Shown: one piece after another, positions 1 through 8,949 of the stretch
Layout of the letters: the number at the start of each line of letters is the position of its first letter
Position numbering within the stretch: the stretch's first letter is position 1
DNA from: Chryseobacterium sp. c4a
GTDB taxonomy: Bacteria; Bacteroidota; Bacteroidia; Flavobacteriales; Weeksellaceae
Direction of reading: 5' to 3'
DNA length: 64,000 nt
Assembly: GCF_009900745.1 (NCBI RefSeq)
Contig: NZ_WXVU01000007.1
Location: forward strand, 174,391-238,390
Made by a program: the position numbers and the translations under genes
The notes under the pieces: model-generated
Database searches by the model: none
What the model was told of the DNA's origin: nothing
Seen by the model: only the letters and a program-made list of their open reading frames with translations

Positions 1-105
1 TATGGTGATGTATCCGTATCTGGAGGAAGTAAAGAAATATTTAAAAGCAATGTAATTATAAGCGATAATAAATTGTCTTTAAATAAGAGAAACAAGGTAA
101 CTTAA
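1..105 (+). CDS. C-terminal fragment of an upstream gene
   Basis: Frame 1 is open from the left edge to a TAA at 103-105, giving the last 34 residues of a protein that starts outside the window. The tail is polar and lysine-rich (it ends KRNKVT) and I do not recognise it. It lies 29 bp upstream of fabG on the same strand, so it probably belongs to the same transcription unit. In flexirubin loci an aromatic amino acid ammonia-lyase often occupies this position, but nothing in these 34 residues proves that. Confidence 0.5.
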   Translation, partial: YGDVSVSGGSKEIFKSNVIISDNKLSLNKRNKVT

Positions 106-134
106 AAAAACTAAAACTAAATAAACACTAACGC

Positions 135-866
135 ATGAAATGTGCAATTGTAACAGGAGGCTCCAGAGGAATCGGGAGAGCCATCTGTATAAAACTTGCT
201 GAAGAGAAGAACTATCATATATTGATTAACTACACTTCCAATGAAGCTGCAGCAAAGGAAACTTTGGCGAAAGTAGAAGAATTGGGAGCTACAGGAGAAA
301 TTCTGAAGTTTGATGTAGGAAATACTGAAGAAGTAAATCAAGTATTAACAGTATGGCAGGAAAATAATCCTGAAGCTATAGTAGAAGTGATTGTTAATAA
401 CGCTGGAATTACAAAAGACGGTCTGTTTATGTGGATGCAGAAAGAAGATTGGAATAGTGTGATCAATACCAGTCTAGACGGCTTCTTCAATGTTACTAAT
501 TTCTTTATCCAAAAGCTGCTTCGTAACAAATATGGAAGAATCATCAATATGGTTTCTGTATCCGGAGTAAAAGGAACGGCAGGACAAACGAACTATTCAG
601 CCGCTAAAGGAGCATTGGTGGGAGCAACAAAAGCACTCGCTCAGGAAGTTGCTAAAAGGAATGTTACCGTAAATGCGGTAGCTCCAGGGTTTATTAAGAC
701 AGATATGACTCAGGAGTTCAATGAAGACGAATTGAAAGCCATGATTCCTGCTAATAGATTTGGAGAAGCAGAGGAGGTTGCAGATCTTGTAGCATTTTTA
801 GCTTCCAGAAAGTCTTCCTACATTACAGGAGAAGTGATAAATATCAACGGCGGAATTTACTCATAA
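135..866 (+). CDS. fabG: 3-oxoacyl-ACP reductase (FabG-like SDR)
   Basis: This is a short-chain dehydrogenase of 243 residues, the usual FabG length. It is expected to reduce 3-oxoacyl-ACP to 3-hydroxyacyl-ACP with NADPH in each round of aryl-polyene elongation. The nucleotide-binding motif TGGSRGIG is at residues 7-14, NNAG at 88-91, and the catalytic set is Ser141, Tyr154 and Lys158 (Ser and Tyr 13 apart as in FabG). The proline-glycine motif PGFIKTDM follows. It is the first complete gene of the plus-strand pigment unit and precedes a KS and an ACP, which points to a pigment-specific reductase (the ApeQ role in aryl-polyene clusters) and not the housekeeping FabG. The start is ATG at 135 with no clear Shine-Dalgarno sequence. 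Confidence 0.93.
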   Translation: MKCAIVTGGSRGIGRAICIKLAEEKNYHILINYTSNEAAAKETLAKVEELGATGEILKFDVGNTEEVNQVLTVWQENNPEAIVEVIVNNAGITKDGLFMWMQKEDWNSVINTSLDGFFNVTNFFIQKLLRNKYGRIINMVSVSGVKGTAGQTNYSAAKGALVGATKALAQEVAKRNVTVNAVAPGFIKTDMTQEFNEDELKAMIPANRFGEAEEVADLVAFLASRKSSYITGEVININGGIYS

Positions 867-876
867 AATAATCTAA

Positions 877-950
877 CAATATACCAATGTACTAGTATAC
901 CAATGCTGATGGTTCTTGATAAAAGTTAGACTGATACATTGTTAAATTCA
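877..950. repeat. Octamer-period intergenic repeat, inverted pair
   Basis: The fabG-KS spacer contains consecutive 8-bp units CAATATAC, CAATGTAC, TAGTATAC and CAATGCTG at 877-908. Similar units appear in the opposite orientation at about 926-950 (read on the minus strand as CAATGTAT then CAGTCTAA). The same unit type fills three other spacers of this locus. Confidence 0.7.
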
Positions 951-960
951 ATATATATAA

Positions 961-2181
961 ATGGAAAATAGGGTTGTAATTACCGGAATGGGAATTTATT
1001 CCTGCATCGGGACATCTTTAGAAGAGGTCAGGGAATCCCTATATCAAGGAAAATCCGGGATTGTATTAGATCCGGACAGAAAAGAATTTGGTTTCAGATC
1101 TGGTCTTACGGGAGTAGTTCCAAAACCTGATTTAAAAAACCTACTGAACAGACGGCAGCGAATCAGCATGGGGGAAGAAAGTGAATATGCTTATCTTGCT
1201 ACCCTTGATGCCCTGAAACAGGCCAATCTTGATGAAGCCTTTTTAGATACCCATGAAGTAGGGATTTTATACGGAAATGACAGCGTTTCTCAGGCAGTAG
1301 TTGAATCTATCGATATTGCAAGGGAAAAGAAAGATACCACATTGATGGGATCAGGAGCGATCTTTAAATCGATGAATTCAACAGTAACGATGAACCTTTC
1401 TACGATTTTTAAATTGAAAGGAATTAATCTTACCATCAGTGCAGCCTGCGCGAGCGGCTCACATTCCTTAGGACTTGCCTATATGATGATCAAAAATGGT
1501 TTTCAGGATATGATTATCTGCGGCGGAGCTCAGGAAACCAATAAATATTCCATGGCGAGTTTTGATGGTCTGGGAGTTTTCTCGGCAAGAGAAGATGAGC
1601 CTACAAAAGCATCAAGACCTTTCGATGCGGAAAGGGATGGTTTAATTCCAAGTGGTGGAGCCGCATCTTTAATTGTTGAAAGCCTGGAATCTGCCCAAAG
1701 AAGAGGCGCTCCTATCATAGCTGAAATTATAGGATACGGTTTTTCATCAAATGGAGGCCATATTTCAACTCCGAATGTTGATGGCCCGGCTTTAGCAATG
1801 GATAGAGCTTTGAAACAATCAGGATTGAAAGCTTCAGATATTGATTATATTAATGCTCACGCCACTTCTACACCAATTGGTGATGCCAATGAAGCAAAAG
1901 CTATCTATGAAATATTTGGAGGTGAAGTTCCGGTAAGTTCCACCAAATCCATGACCGGACATGAGTGTTGGATGGCTGGTGCAAGTGAAGTTATTTACTC
2001 AATTCTGATGATGCAGAACAATTTTGTTGCGCCAAATATCAACTTGGAAAATCCTGATAATGAGGCTCAAATGATAAATTTAGTGTCCAAAACAAAAAAT
2101 CAAAAAATTGATGTATTTTTGTCGAATTCTTTTGGGTTCGGGGGAACCAATTCTGCACTAATAGTTAAAAAATTTGATTAA
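961..2181 (+). CDS. Beta-ketoacyl-ACP synthase, FabF-like (active)
   Basis: This 406-residue condensing enzyme should catalyse decarboxylative Claisen condensation of malonyl-ACP with a growing acyl chain. The catalytic triad is intact: Cys163 in SAACASGS, His300 in NAHATSTPIGD and His334 in STKSMTGHE, with Lys329 five residues before the second histidine. The C-terminal SFGFGGTNSALIV motif is typical of FabF/KS-alpha enzymes. It is followed after 4 bp by an ACP gene. It is one of three KS genes with a full Cys-His-His set in the locus (the others start at 13468 and 20811 on the minus strand), so chain start and elongation are probably divided among them. Which KS does which step cannot be read from the sequence. 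Confidence 0.92.
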   Translation: MENRVVITGMGIYSCIGTSLEEVRESLYQGKSGIVLDPDRKEFGFRSGLTGVVPKPDLKNLLNRRQRISMGEESEYAYLATLDALKQANLDEAFLDTHEVGILYGNDSVSQAVVESIDIAREKKDTTLMGSGAIFKSMNSTVTMNLSTIFKLKGINLTISAACASGSHSLGLAYMMIKNGFQDMIICGGAQETNKYSMASFDGLGVFSAREDEPTKASRPFDAERDGLIPSGGAASLIVESLESAQRRGAPIIAEIIGYGFSSNGGHISTPNVDGPALAMDRALKQSGLKASDIDYINAHATSTPIGDANEAKAIYEIFGGEVPVSSTKSMTGHECWMAGASEVIYSILMMQNNFVAPNINLENPDNEAQMINLVSKTKNQKIDVFLSNSFGFGGTNSALIVKKFD

Positions 2182-2185
2182 AAAC

Positions 2186-2440
2186 ATGGAAAGGGAAAAA
2201 ATTGTTGCTATTGTTAATGATTTTCTGGTTAACGAATTCGAAGTTGACGGAGACGAGATCAGTAATGATGCCAACCTTAAAAATACACTGGGCTTAGACA
2301 GCCTTGATTATATTGATATGGTCGTAGTGATCGAATCCAATTTCGGAGTGAAATTAGGAGAAGCAGATTTCAAAAAAATGGTAACATTTGATGATTTCTA
2401 TACAACGATTGAACATAAGATCGCGGAGAAAAACGCGTAG
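2186..2440 (+). CDS. Acyl carrier protein
   Basis: This 84-residue acidic protein has the phosphopantetheine attachment motif LGLDSLDYIDM with Ser39 as the attachment residue, which is the normal ACP size and layout. I chose the ATG at 2186. An in-frame TTG at 2174 would overlap the KS stop and add four residues without improving the match to ACPs. It should carry aryl-polyene intermediates for the adjacent KS and FabG. A second ACP is encoded at 13553-13810 in the minus-strand unit, so the locus has two carriers, as many aryl-polyene clusters do. Confidence 0.9.
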   Translation: MEREKIVAIVNDFLVNEFEVDGDEISNDANLKNTLGLDSLDYIDMVVVIESNFGVKLGEADFKKMVTFDDFYTTIEHKIAEKNA

Positions 2441-2464
2441 TTATTAAGTAATCTATATTCCTTA

Positions 2465-2541
2465 CAATATACCAATGTAATAATAGAAAAGAGGAAACTC
2501 AAAGATATTGTTACATTGGTATCTTTTATATTGGTAAATTG
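2465..2541. repeat. Octamer-period repeat with 12-bp inverted repeat
   Basis: The spacer after the ACP gene has CAATATAC and CAATGTAA at 2465-2480 and an inverted set at 2507-2541. ATACCAATGTAA (2469-2480) and TTACATTGGTAT (2511-2522) form a perfect 12-bp inverted repeat with a 30-bp loop. The acyltransferase ATG follows at 2547, so the structure would lie in its 5' untranslated region if the genes are co-transcribed. Confidence 0.75.
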
Positions 2542-2546
2542 TATTT

Positions 2547-3434
2547 ATGGACAACAAGTGGAAAGGTAAATCTAAAGGGACGGTTCTGGGATACAGAATA
2601 TTCGTCTGGTGCATTAGAAATATCGGAATCAGAAGTTCATATTTCGTATTGTACTTTGTGGCTGCTTATTACGTTCTGTTCCAGAAAAAAAGCAACCAAT
2701 ACATTCTCTATTACTTCCAGAAAAGACTGAATTACAGGTATTGGAAATCCAAATGTTCTATTTTTAAAAGCTATTTCACCTTTGGGCAGGTTCTGATCGA
2801 TAAAACAGCCATTTCTGCTGGGTTGAGAGAAAAATATACCTATGAATTTGACGGTATTGAAAACCTGAGAAACCTTTTAGCAGCTAAAAAGGGAGGAGTG
2901 CTTATCAGTGCTCATATCGGTAACTTTGAAGTGGCAGAGCATTTCTTTGCAGACATCGACTTTGATTGTCAAATCAATCTGGTAACAACAGATCAGGAGG
3001 TCACCGTAATCAAAGAATATCTGGAAAGTGTTTCTGTAAAAAAGAGCAATATCAAATTCATCTACGTTAAAGAAGATATGTCGCATATCTTTGAGATCAA
3101 TCAGGCTTTGTCTAATAATGAATTGATCTGCTTTACCGGAGATCGCTATTTTGAAGGTTCAAAATTCCTGGAAGCAGATTTACTAGGGAAAAGTGCTAAA
3201 TTTCCGGCAGGGCCATTTCTTATTGCATCCCGATTGGGAGTACCTGTGGTATATGTTTATGTAATGAAAGAAAACAATCTTCATTATCACTTGTATGCAA
3301 GAGTTGCTCAGAATATTAAAAACAGAGATTCTCAGGGGCTTCTACAGTCTTATGTTCAGAATCTTGAAACCATGGTAAAGAAATATCCACTTCAATGGTT
3401 TAATTATTTCGACTTTTGGGATGATATTGATTAA
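2547..3434 (+). CDS. LpxL/HtrB-like acyltransferase
   Basis: This 295-residue protein resembles the lysophospholipid acyltransferase family of lipid A acyltransferases. The HX4E motif is visible as HIGNFE with His123 and Glu128 after SA, and a downstream segment with TGDRYFEGS and then FPAGPFLIA matches the acceptor-binding blocks. A hydrophobic segment at residues 15-46 suggests inner-membrane association. By context it should move an acyl group from ACP to a lipid or pigment acceptor, as proposed for the acyltransferases of aryl-polyene clusters; its actual acceptor is unknown. It is 107 bp downstream of the ACP gene and preceded by the inverted octamer repeats. Confidence 0.85.
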   Translation: MDNKWKGKSKGTVLGYRIFVWCIRNIGIRSSYFVLYFVAAYYVLFQKKSNQYILYYFQKRLNYRYWKSKCSIFKSYFTFGQVLIDKTAISAGLREKYTYEFDGIENLRNLLAAKKGGVLISAHIGNFEVAEHFFADIDFDCQINLVTTDQEVTVIKEYLESVSVKKSNIKFIYVKEDMSHIFEINQALSNNELICFTGDRYFEGSKFLEADLLGKSAKFPAGPFLIASRLGVPVVYVYVMKENNLHYHLYARVAQNIKNRDSQGLLQSYVQNLETMVKKYPLQWFNYFDFWDDID

Positions 3435-3609
3435 TTTTTCTATTTTTATCCCTTAAAAAACTAATAAAAACTCAAAACTATTAAGAAATCCTGAGGAACT
3501 AAAATTCAAAAGAGGTATTGTTCAAATAGAATTATTGATACAATGATTACAAAATAATATCTAAAATTCTTAATTTCCCAATCTCTTAATTTAAAAAGCA
3601 CACCCTCTT

Positions 3610-5127
3610 TTGAAAAAAGAATATGACATACTTGTAATCGGCAGTGGATTGGGAGGTCTTGTTTCGGCTCTTATTATGGCGAAAGAAGGCTTGAAAGTTT
3701 GCGTGCTGGAAAAAAACAATCAGTATGGCGGCAATCTACAGACTTTTTCAAGGGATAAACTCATTTTTGACACCGGAGTTCATTATTTGGGTGGGCTTTC
3801 AAAAGGGCAGAATCTGAATCGTTTTTTTTCCTATCTGGAGATTATGGATGATCTTGAACTTCAGAAAATGGATGAGGATGGCTATGATAGAATTTCCTTT
3901 GGAGATGATGCGGTGAAATATCCCCACGCTCAGGGTTATCAGAACTTTGTAGAACAGCTATCTGTTTATTTTCCCGAAGAAAAAGAAAACCTTGAAAACT
4001 ACTGTGAGGAGATTCAGTATATCTGCAGTCAGTTTCCGAGATATAATGTGATAGGAAAAGATAAATACAATGAAGAGATTCTGCATTTAAATACCAAAAG
4101 GTTCATAGAATCCGTAACGCAGAATAAAACCCTTCAGGCCGTTTTATTAGGCTCTAATTTCCTGTATGCCGGAGATTCAGAAAATGTTCCATTCTATGTG
4201 CATGCATTAACGGTGAATTCTTACATCCAAAGTGCTTATAAATGTGTAAAAGGTGGCAGTCAGATTTCTAAATTATTGATTAGAAAACTTCGTCAATATG
4301 GAGCGGAAGTTCACAAGCATTCAGAAGTTTCCGAATTTGTTTTTAATGAAAATAATACATTGGCTTCCGTAAAAACGAAGTCGGGGAAAGAATATACTGC
4401 AAAACAATTTATCTCAAATATTGATATTCGGTCAACTATTAAACTGGTTGGAGAAGATAAGATTAAAAAATCTTTTTTGAACAGGGTTTTAAGCTGGAAG
4501 CCGGTTTCATCGTGCTTTAGTGTTTATATTGTTTTAAAACCTCATTCCTTACCTAATTTTAACTATAATATTTATCACTTTTCTTCAGTAGATCAAGTTT
4601 GGAATGCATACCGTTACAGAAAAGAAGACTGGCCGGAAACCTACATGCTTTCCTCAAGTCCGTCAAAGCATCATCCTGAATTTTCAGAAAGTCTCACGGC
4701 TATTTCCTATATGGATTTTGATGAGGTTAGACAATGGGAAAATACACTGAATACGGTTGCTGATGAGCATGAAAGAGGAGAACTCTATGAAAAGTTCAAA
4801 TTAGAAAAAACTGAAAAAATGGTTGATGCCCTTGAAAAGAGAATTCCTAATTTAAGGCATGGTATTAAGAAGATATACACCTCTTCTCCCTTGTCTTACC
4901 GGGATTATATTGGCTGTTTTGAAGGAAACATGTACGGATATATGAAAAACTCGGAAAACCCTCTTAAAACAATGGTTTCTCCCCGTACAAAATTTGATAA
5001 TCTGTTTCTGACAGGCCAATCTGTAAATATGCATGGGATTTTGGGAGTAACCATAGGTGCATTCAACACATGTGCTGAGATTTTGGGAAAAGAAACTATT
5101 GACAGCCGTTTGGAGTATATGACCTAA
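3610..5127 (+). CDS. CrtI-like FAD-dependent oxidoreductase
   Basis: This 505-residue flavoprotein belongs to the phytoene desaturase/CrtISO-like family. The dinucleotide-binding motif GSGLGG is at residues 11-16 with Glu34 ending strand 2, and the FAD-binding segment continues as GGNLQTF, DTGVHYLGG. The C-terminal substrate block with LTGQSVNMHGILG is also typical. It must start at the TTG at 3610, because no in-frame ATG lies between the preceding stop and the Rossmann motif. In flexirubin loci such enzymes are thought to act on the polyene or aryl part (isomerisation, desaturation or saturation); the reaction here is not known. It is followed by a GTG-start hydrolase gene after 11 bp. Confidence 0.88.
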   Translation: MKKEYDILVIGSGLGGLVSALIMAKEGLKVCVLEKNNQYGGNLQTFSRDKLIFDTGVHYLGGLSKGQNLNRFFSYLEIMDDLELQKMDEDGYDRISFGDDAVKYPHAQGYQNFVEQLSVYFPEEKENLENYCEEIQYICSQFPRYNVIGKDKYNEEILHLNTKRFIESVTQNKTLQAVLLGSNFLYAGDSENVPFYVHALTVNSYIQSAYKCVKGGSQISKLLIRKLRQYGAEVHKHSEVSEFVFNENNTLASVKTKSGKEYTAKQFISNIDIRSTIKLVGEDKIKKSFLNRVLSWKPVSSCFSVYIVLKPHSLPNFNYNIYHFSSVDQVWNAYRYRKEDWPETYMLSSSPSKHHPEFSESLTAISYMDFDEVRQWENTLNTVADEHERGELYEKFKLEKTEKMVDALEKRIPNLRHGIKKIYTSSPLSYRDYIGCFEGNMYGYMKNSENPLKTMVSPRTKFDNLFLTGQSVNMHGILGVTIGAFNTCAEILGKETIDSRLEYMT

Positions 5128-5138
5128 TCCATCAAACC

Positions 5139-6827
5139 GTGAAAAAAACTAATATCCAATACCTGTCATATAAAAGGCTTCTCATTTATTTGCTTTTTTC
5201 CCTGCTCCTCAATGCTTGTGGGGTGTCAAAATCGGTTCATCATCTTCCGGATGTAAAACAATATACTCTTGAGATTCCAAAGGTCACTAAGGTCAATGAC
5301 AGTACATTTAGCTATAATCAGAATTATCTCACTAAAAATAAACAGCAGCTTTGGGAACTTTACATTAAAGGAAATCCTTTACAGTTGGGATACAACAACG
5401 GCGCATTAACTCAGGAGCTAATGCAAAAACAGGAAGGGATTTTTTTCTCCAAAGTGGAAGGTTTTGTTCCTTCAAAATTTAAGCAGAAACTTTTAAATAC
5501 GTTCTTAAAATGGTACAATCGTAAGATGTATCTCAATGTAAGAGAAGATTATCAGGCAGAATTGTACGGGTTATCACAGTATTCATCTGATCAGTATGAT
5601 TTTATTGCGTCAAGATATCTGAGAAATCTATATTTACATGGAGCTCATGATATTGGGCATGCCATGCAGGATTTGGCGATGGTAGGCTGTACTTCTCTGG
5701 CGGTCTGGAACGAAAATACAGAAGATGGGGATCTGCTTATTGGGAGAAACTTCGATTTCTATGTAGGAGACGAGTTTGCCCAAAATAAAGTGGTTGAATT
5801 CGTGCAACCGGAAGAAGGGATTCCTTATATGTCTGTAAGCTGGCCGGGCATGATCGGAGTGGTCTCCGGGATGAATAAAGAAGGAATTACGGTAACAATC
5901 AATGCAGGGAAATCTAGAATTCCTCTTACTGCTAAAACACCAATTTCTTTGGTCACAAGAGAAATTCTGCAATATGCGAAGAACATTGAAGAAGCTATTG
6001 CTATTGCCCAAAAAAGGAATGTTTTTGTTTCAGAATCCATCTTAGTAGGAAGTGCGCAAGATAAAAATGCAGTAATTATAGAAGTTTCACCTAAGAATTT
6101 TGGGGTATACAAGGTTCAGAATACAAGCAGAGTTCTTTGTACCAATCATTTTCAATCTGAAGTGTATAAGGATGATGTAAAAAATCAGAAGCAGATTGAA
6201 GAAAGCCACTCGTCTTATCGCTATGCAAAACTTCAGGAGCTTTTGGAGAAAGATAAAAAACTGAATCCTGAGAAAATCGCATCTATTTTAAGAAACCGAT
6301 CGGGTTTAAATGATAAAAACATAGGATATGGAAATGAAAAAGCATTAAATCAGCTGTTAGCCCATCATGCGGTTATATTCTCTCCTCAGAAGAAATTGGT
6401 ATGGGTGTCTTCTAATCCTTATCAACTGGGGGAATTTGTATGTTATGATCTGAATGAAATATTTTCTGAAAAAGGATTACAGCCAAATGATTTTTCAAAA
6501 TCAAAATTGAATATTCAACGTGATCCTTTTGCAAATACGGAAGAATTTAAAAACTATGAAGAATACAGACATTTAAGTGTAAAGATCAATGATGTCATTC
6601 GCCATAAAGACAGGCTTTCGGATGCGTTCTTCGACAATTATCTGTCATTAAATCCTGAGTTCTGGAAAGGATATTTTTTAGTTGGAAAATATTATTACCA
6701 TGAAAAGGAATATTCAAAAGCAAAGATTAAATTTGAAAAAGCACTTAGTAAAGAAATAACTACTATTCCGGATAAGAGGCTGGTTGAGAAATATCTTTAT
6801 AAAGCTAATAAACAGCTCAATAAATAA
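5139..6827 (+). CDS. C45 (acyl-CoA:6-APA acyltransferase)-like lipoprotein
   Basis: This 562-residue lipoprotein has a signal peptide ending in the lipobox LLNAC (Cys27). It carries an N-terminal-nucleophile hydrolase domain of the C45 / choloylglycine-hydrolase type: MVGCTS with Cys184 as the candidate nucleophile, followed by GRNFDF at 202-207 and SWPGMIGVVSGMN. Family members hydrolyse or form amides and esters after self-cleavage before the cysteine. A TPR-like helical pair (about 515-545, KYYYHEKEYSKAKIKFEKAL) closes the protein. The GTG start at 5139 is 11 bp after the oxidoreductase stop. By context it is one candidate for making or editing the flexirubin ester in the periplasm or outer membrane; that is inference. 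Confidence 0.8.
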   Translation: MKKTNIQYLSYKRLLIYLLFSLLLNACGVSKSVHHLPDVKQYTLEIPKVTKVNDSTFSYNQNYLTKNKQQLWELYIKGNPLQLGYNNGALTQELMQKQEGIFFSKVEGFVPSKFKQKLLNTFLKWYNRKMYLNVREDYQAELYGLSQYSSDQYDFIASRYLRNLYLHGAHDIGHAMQDLAMVGCTSLAVWNENTEDGDLLIGRNFDFYVGDEFAQNKVVEFVQPEEGIPYMSVSWPGMIGVVSGMNKEGITVTINAGKSRIPLTAKTPISLVTREILQYAKNIEEAIAIAQKRNVFVSESILVGSAQDKNAVIIEVSPKNFGVYKVQNTSRVLCTNHFQSEVYKDDVKNQKQIEESHSSYRYAKLQELLEKDKKLNPEKIASILRNRSGLNDKNIGYGNEKALNQLLAHHAVIFSPQKKLVWVSSNPYQLGEFVCYDLNEIFSEKGLQPNDFSKSKLNIQRDPFANTEEFKNYEEYRHLSVKINDVIRHKDRLSDAFFDNYLSLNPEFWKGYFLVGKYYYHEKEYSKAKIKFEKALSKEITTIPDKRLVEKYLYKANKQLNK

Positions 6828-6843
6828 TCTTTTTATCTTGGTT

Positions 6844-8016
6844 TTAGTTATTCTCAGGATTTAGTTTATTCAGGAAAAGAAAAGTGCCTATTCCGGCCAT
6901 TGCAGATACTGAGGTGCTCAAAATAAAACTTCCGATTATATATTGAAGCAGATTATTTTTAATCAAATCAAAATTAAGATCCTGGCTAAGAAAATTACTG
7001 TTTCCATCCACAAATGGAGCACCCAGAAATAATGATGCTGCAATAATAAAAGGAATAAAAGGAGGTAAACTGACATTGGAAGCCACAAAAGCAAGCACCT
7101 TATTCAGCTTAAAAAGTACCGATAGACTGATGACTAGCAAGGTCTGAAATCCCCAAAAAGGAGAAAGCCCGATAAAGACTCCAAGTGCAATGGAAAATGC
7201 TTTGGTTCGATTTGTTCCGTCACTTTCCAGTACATCTTCTTTTATAAACCTTTTAAAGCTTTTTTTTTTGAAATTATTCACGAAGTTCCTCGGAATAATA
7301 TAGAAAAGGGTAATGGTGACCAAAATTGTATTCAGAATGCTGATCCTGGTAAAATCTTTGAATGGTCTGAAGTGAGAAACCCGTTCTGTCGGATCGTACA
7401 AAACCTTGATGGGAACATTCTTTACAGGAATGTGCCTCCAGGCAGTTCTTACGATAATTTCAATTTCAAATTCAAACTTAGGGGTGAAATATTTCTTCGG
7501 AATTCTGTGCAAAGGATAAAGTCTGTACCCGGATTGAGTATCTTCCAGCTTGATGCCGGTTTCAAACCAAAACCAGAAATTGGAAAATCTGTTTCCAAAG
7601 CTGCTTTTCTTTGGAATTCCATCCTGAGACATATTTCTGTTTCCAATCAAAAGAACCGCTTCATCTTCCTGAAGAAGGGTTTCTACGAATACAGGAATAT
7701 CATCAGGATAATGCTGGCCATCCGAATCGATGGTGATGGCATAATCATATCCTAATTCTTTTGCCTTTCTGAAACCTGTTTTAAGTCCATTTCCCTTTCC
7801 TTTATTTTCGGATAAGGAAATTGTTGTGATCTGGGGATATTGACTAAGGATTTGAGGAGTAGAATCGGTGGAGCCGTCATTAATCACAATAATACTTTCG
7901 GTGTAATCCAGAACACCGTCAATTACCCGTTTCAGGGTTTTTTCATTGTTGTAGGTAGGTATTAAAACGCAGATTTTCCTTTCAGAAATTGCATTTTGTA
8001 CTTCAGCAAGGGACAT
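6844..8016 (-). CDS. Family 2 glycosyltransferase with DUF2062 domain
   Basis: This 390-residue protein joins a GT-A fold glycosyltransferase (residues 12-235) to a C-terminal DUF2062 membrane domain (about 270-385). Visible motifs are VLIPTYNNE, INDGSTDST (46-54) and the metal-binding IDSDGQH with Asp97 and Asp99. DUF2062 shows hydrophobic segments with GLSPFWGFQT and NVSLPPFIPF. Dolichol-phosphate-mannose synthase-like activity on a lipid is the family norm; glycosyltransferases of this kind occur in aryl-polyene clusters and may attach the polyene to a lipid head group. It is the last gene of its minus-strand unit, 4 bp after the gene ending at 8021, and converges on the plus-strand unit with only 16 bp between; I see no hairpin terminator there. 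Confidence 0.88.
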   Translation of the reverse strand: MSLAEVQNAISERKICVLIPTYNNEKTLKRVIDGVLDYTESIIVINDGSTDSTPQILSQYPQITTISLSENKGKGNGLKTGFRKAKELGYDYAITIDSDGQHYPDDIPVFVETLLQEDEAVLLIGNRNMSQDGIPKKSSFGNRFSNFWFWFETGIKLEDTQSGYRLYPLHRIPKKYFTPKFEFEIEIIVRTAWRHIPVKNVPIKVLYDPTERVSHFRPFKDFTRISILNTILVTITLFYIIPRNFVNNFKKKSFKRFIKEDVLESDGTNRTKAFSIALGVFIGLSPFWGFQTLLVISLSVLFKLNKVLAFVASNVSLPPFIPFIIAASLFLGAPFVDGNSNFLSQDLNFDLIKNNLLQYIIGSFILSTSVSAMAGIGTFLFLNKLNPENN

Positions 8017-8020
8017 GTTT

Positions 8021-8497
8021 TTATTTTAAAGTGGCTCTTTCCGCTTCGGTAATCGTTTTAGACTGCATTGCAAACCTTTTGATATAGTTTTTTAGAGCAG
8101 TATTCTGTTTGTTGTAGTTGGTAAGAAGAAATGCTTTGTCATCTTTTAAGCTTCCCCTGTATCCTACAATTTTAGGAATATTCTCCTGAACACTTAGTCT
8201 GATCAGACGAAGCTCTGCATTATTCGGATTGCTCTTAATGATACCTTCAAGGTTGGTAGCTCCTGTTTTTACAAGTGCTTTCCGGTTTCCTTTAGATACT
8301 TTAGCTTCCATGATTTTAGCTGCGGCTTTATACCCTAAAGTAACAGGATCAGAGCCTGATTGTTTCTCTGCAGTTTCAATAAAACTTGAGGTGTTGGCAC
8401 TGGATTCGTTGGCTTTTGCATAGCTGTTTCTCAGTGTTTCAAGATCAGACTGAAAGAAAAACAAAAATGCCGCTACGAAGGATAGGATAAGTTTCAT
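8021..8497 (-). CDS. Hypothetical secreted protein of the pigment locus
   Basis: This 158-residue protein begins with a signal peptide (MKLILSFVAAFLFFFQ). The mature part is alpha-helical and charged, with alternating short helices suggestive of TPR-like repeats (for example GIIKSNPNNAELRLIRLSV). I recognise no named family. Its ATG overlaps the stop of the upstream dehydratase by 4 bp (ATGA) and the glycosyltransferase begins 4 bp after its stop, so it is firmly embedded in the operon and likely has a periplasmic role in pigment assembly. That role is inferred from position only. Confidence 0.75.
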   Translation of the reverse strand: MKLILSFVAAFLFFFQSDLETLRNSYAKANESSANTSSFIETAEKQSGSDPVTLGYKAAAKIMEAKVSKGNRKALVKTGATNLEGIIKSNPNNAELRLIRLSVQENIPKIVGYRGSLKDDKAFLLTNYNKQNTALKNYIKRFAMQSKTITEAERATLK

Positions 8498-8874
8498 GAC
8501 ATTAATTTTTTATAGCTTACAGACAATTTCAATGCAATAGTCTCGCCAAAGGAGGTTACGTTTTTTACTTTAACATCTTCAAGATCTTCTGTAATATCCA
8601 GCTGAAGTTTCAGATCAGGAGTCTCAAAAGGGTTGATGATCGCCATAAACTTTACATTCGAAGCTGATTTTAAAAATAATTTTGAACCTGTAAACTCTTC
8701 AGTCAGTTCTTTAATGATCTGCATCATACAAACGCCGGGAGTTACAGGATTTCCAGGAAAATGACCTTTGAAAATATCATGATCTTTATTTAAATGGATA
8801 TACGCGATAAAACTTCCGTTTTCTGCTTTTTCGTATGATGTTAATGTATAAAAGTCTGTAAGAATGGTCTGCAT
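8494..8874 (-). CDS. 3-hydroxyacyl-ACP dehydratase (FabZ/ApeI-like hotdog)
   Basis: This single hotdog-domain protein of 126 residues has the FabZ/FabA active-site signature HFPGNPVTPGV starting at His38. It should dehydrate 3-hydroxyacyl-ACP to the trans-2-enoyl-ACP that remains in the conjugated polyene, since no enoyl reductase is present in the locus. The gene overlaps the next one by 4 bp. Two further hotdog proteins lie at 28598-29479 and have a different, ApeP-like motif set, so the dehydration steps of the aryl-polyene and dialkylresorcinol branches may be separated. Confidence 0.87.
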   Translation of the reverse strand: MQTILTDFYTLTSYEKAENGSFIAYIHLNKDHDIFKGHFPGNPVTPGVCMMQIIKELTEEFTGSKLFLKSASNVKFMAIINPFETPDLKLQLDITEDLEDVKVKNVTSFGETIALKLSVSYKKLMS

Positions 8875-8949
8875 GATCTTATTTTTTAAGATTTAATGTA
8901 TGATAAACTCCGGTCTGAAAACGATATTGAAAAGTTTTCACGTTGAGAA

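Noticed and set aside
1..105. Calling the left-edge fragment an aromatic amino acid ammonia-lyase
   Set aside because: Context in flexirubin loci allows it, but the 34 visible residues show no diagnostic motif.
2539..2730. Short open frame overlapping the acyltransferase start
   Set aside because: It lies in another frame inside the acyltransferase gene, has no recognisable domain, and the 2547 frame contains the HX4E motif.
6828..6843. Terminator between the convergent genes at 6827 and 6844
   Set aside because: Only 16 bp separate the genes and no hairpin with a T-tract is visible.
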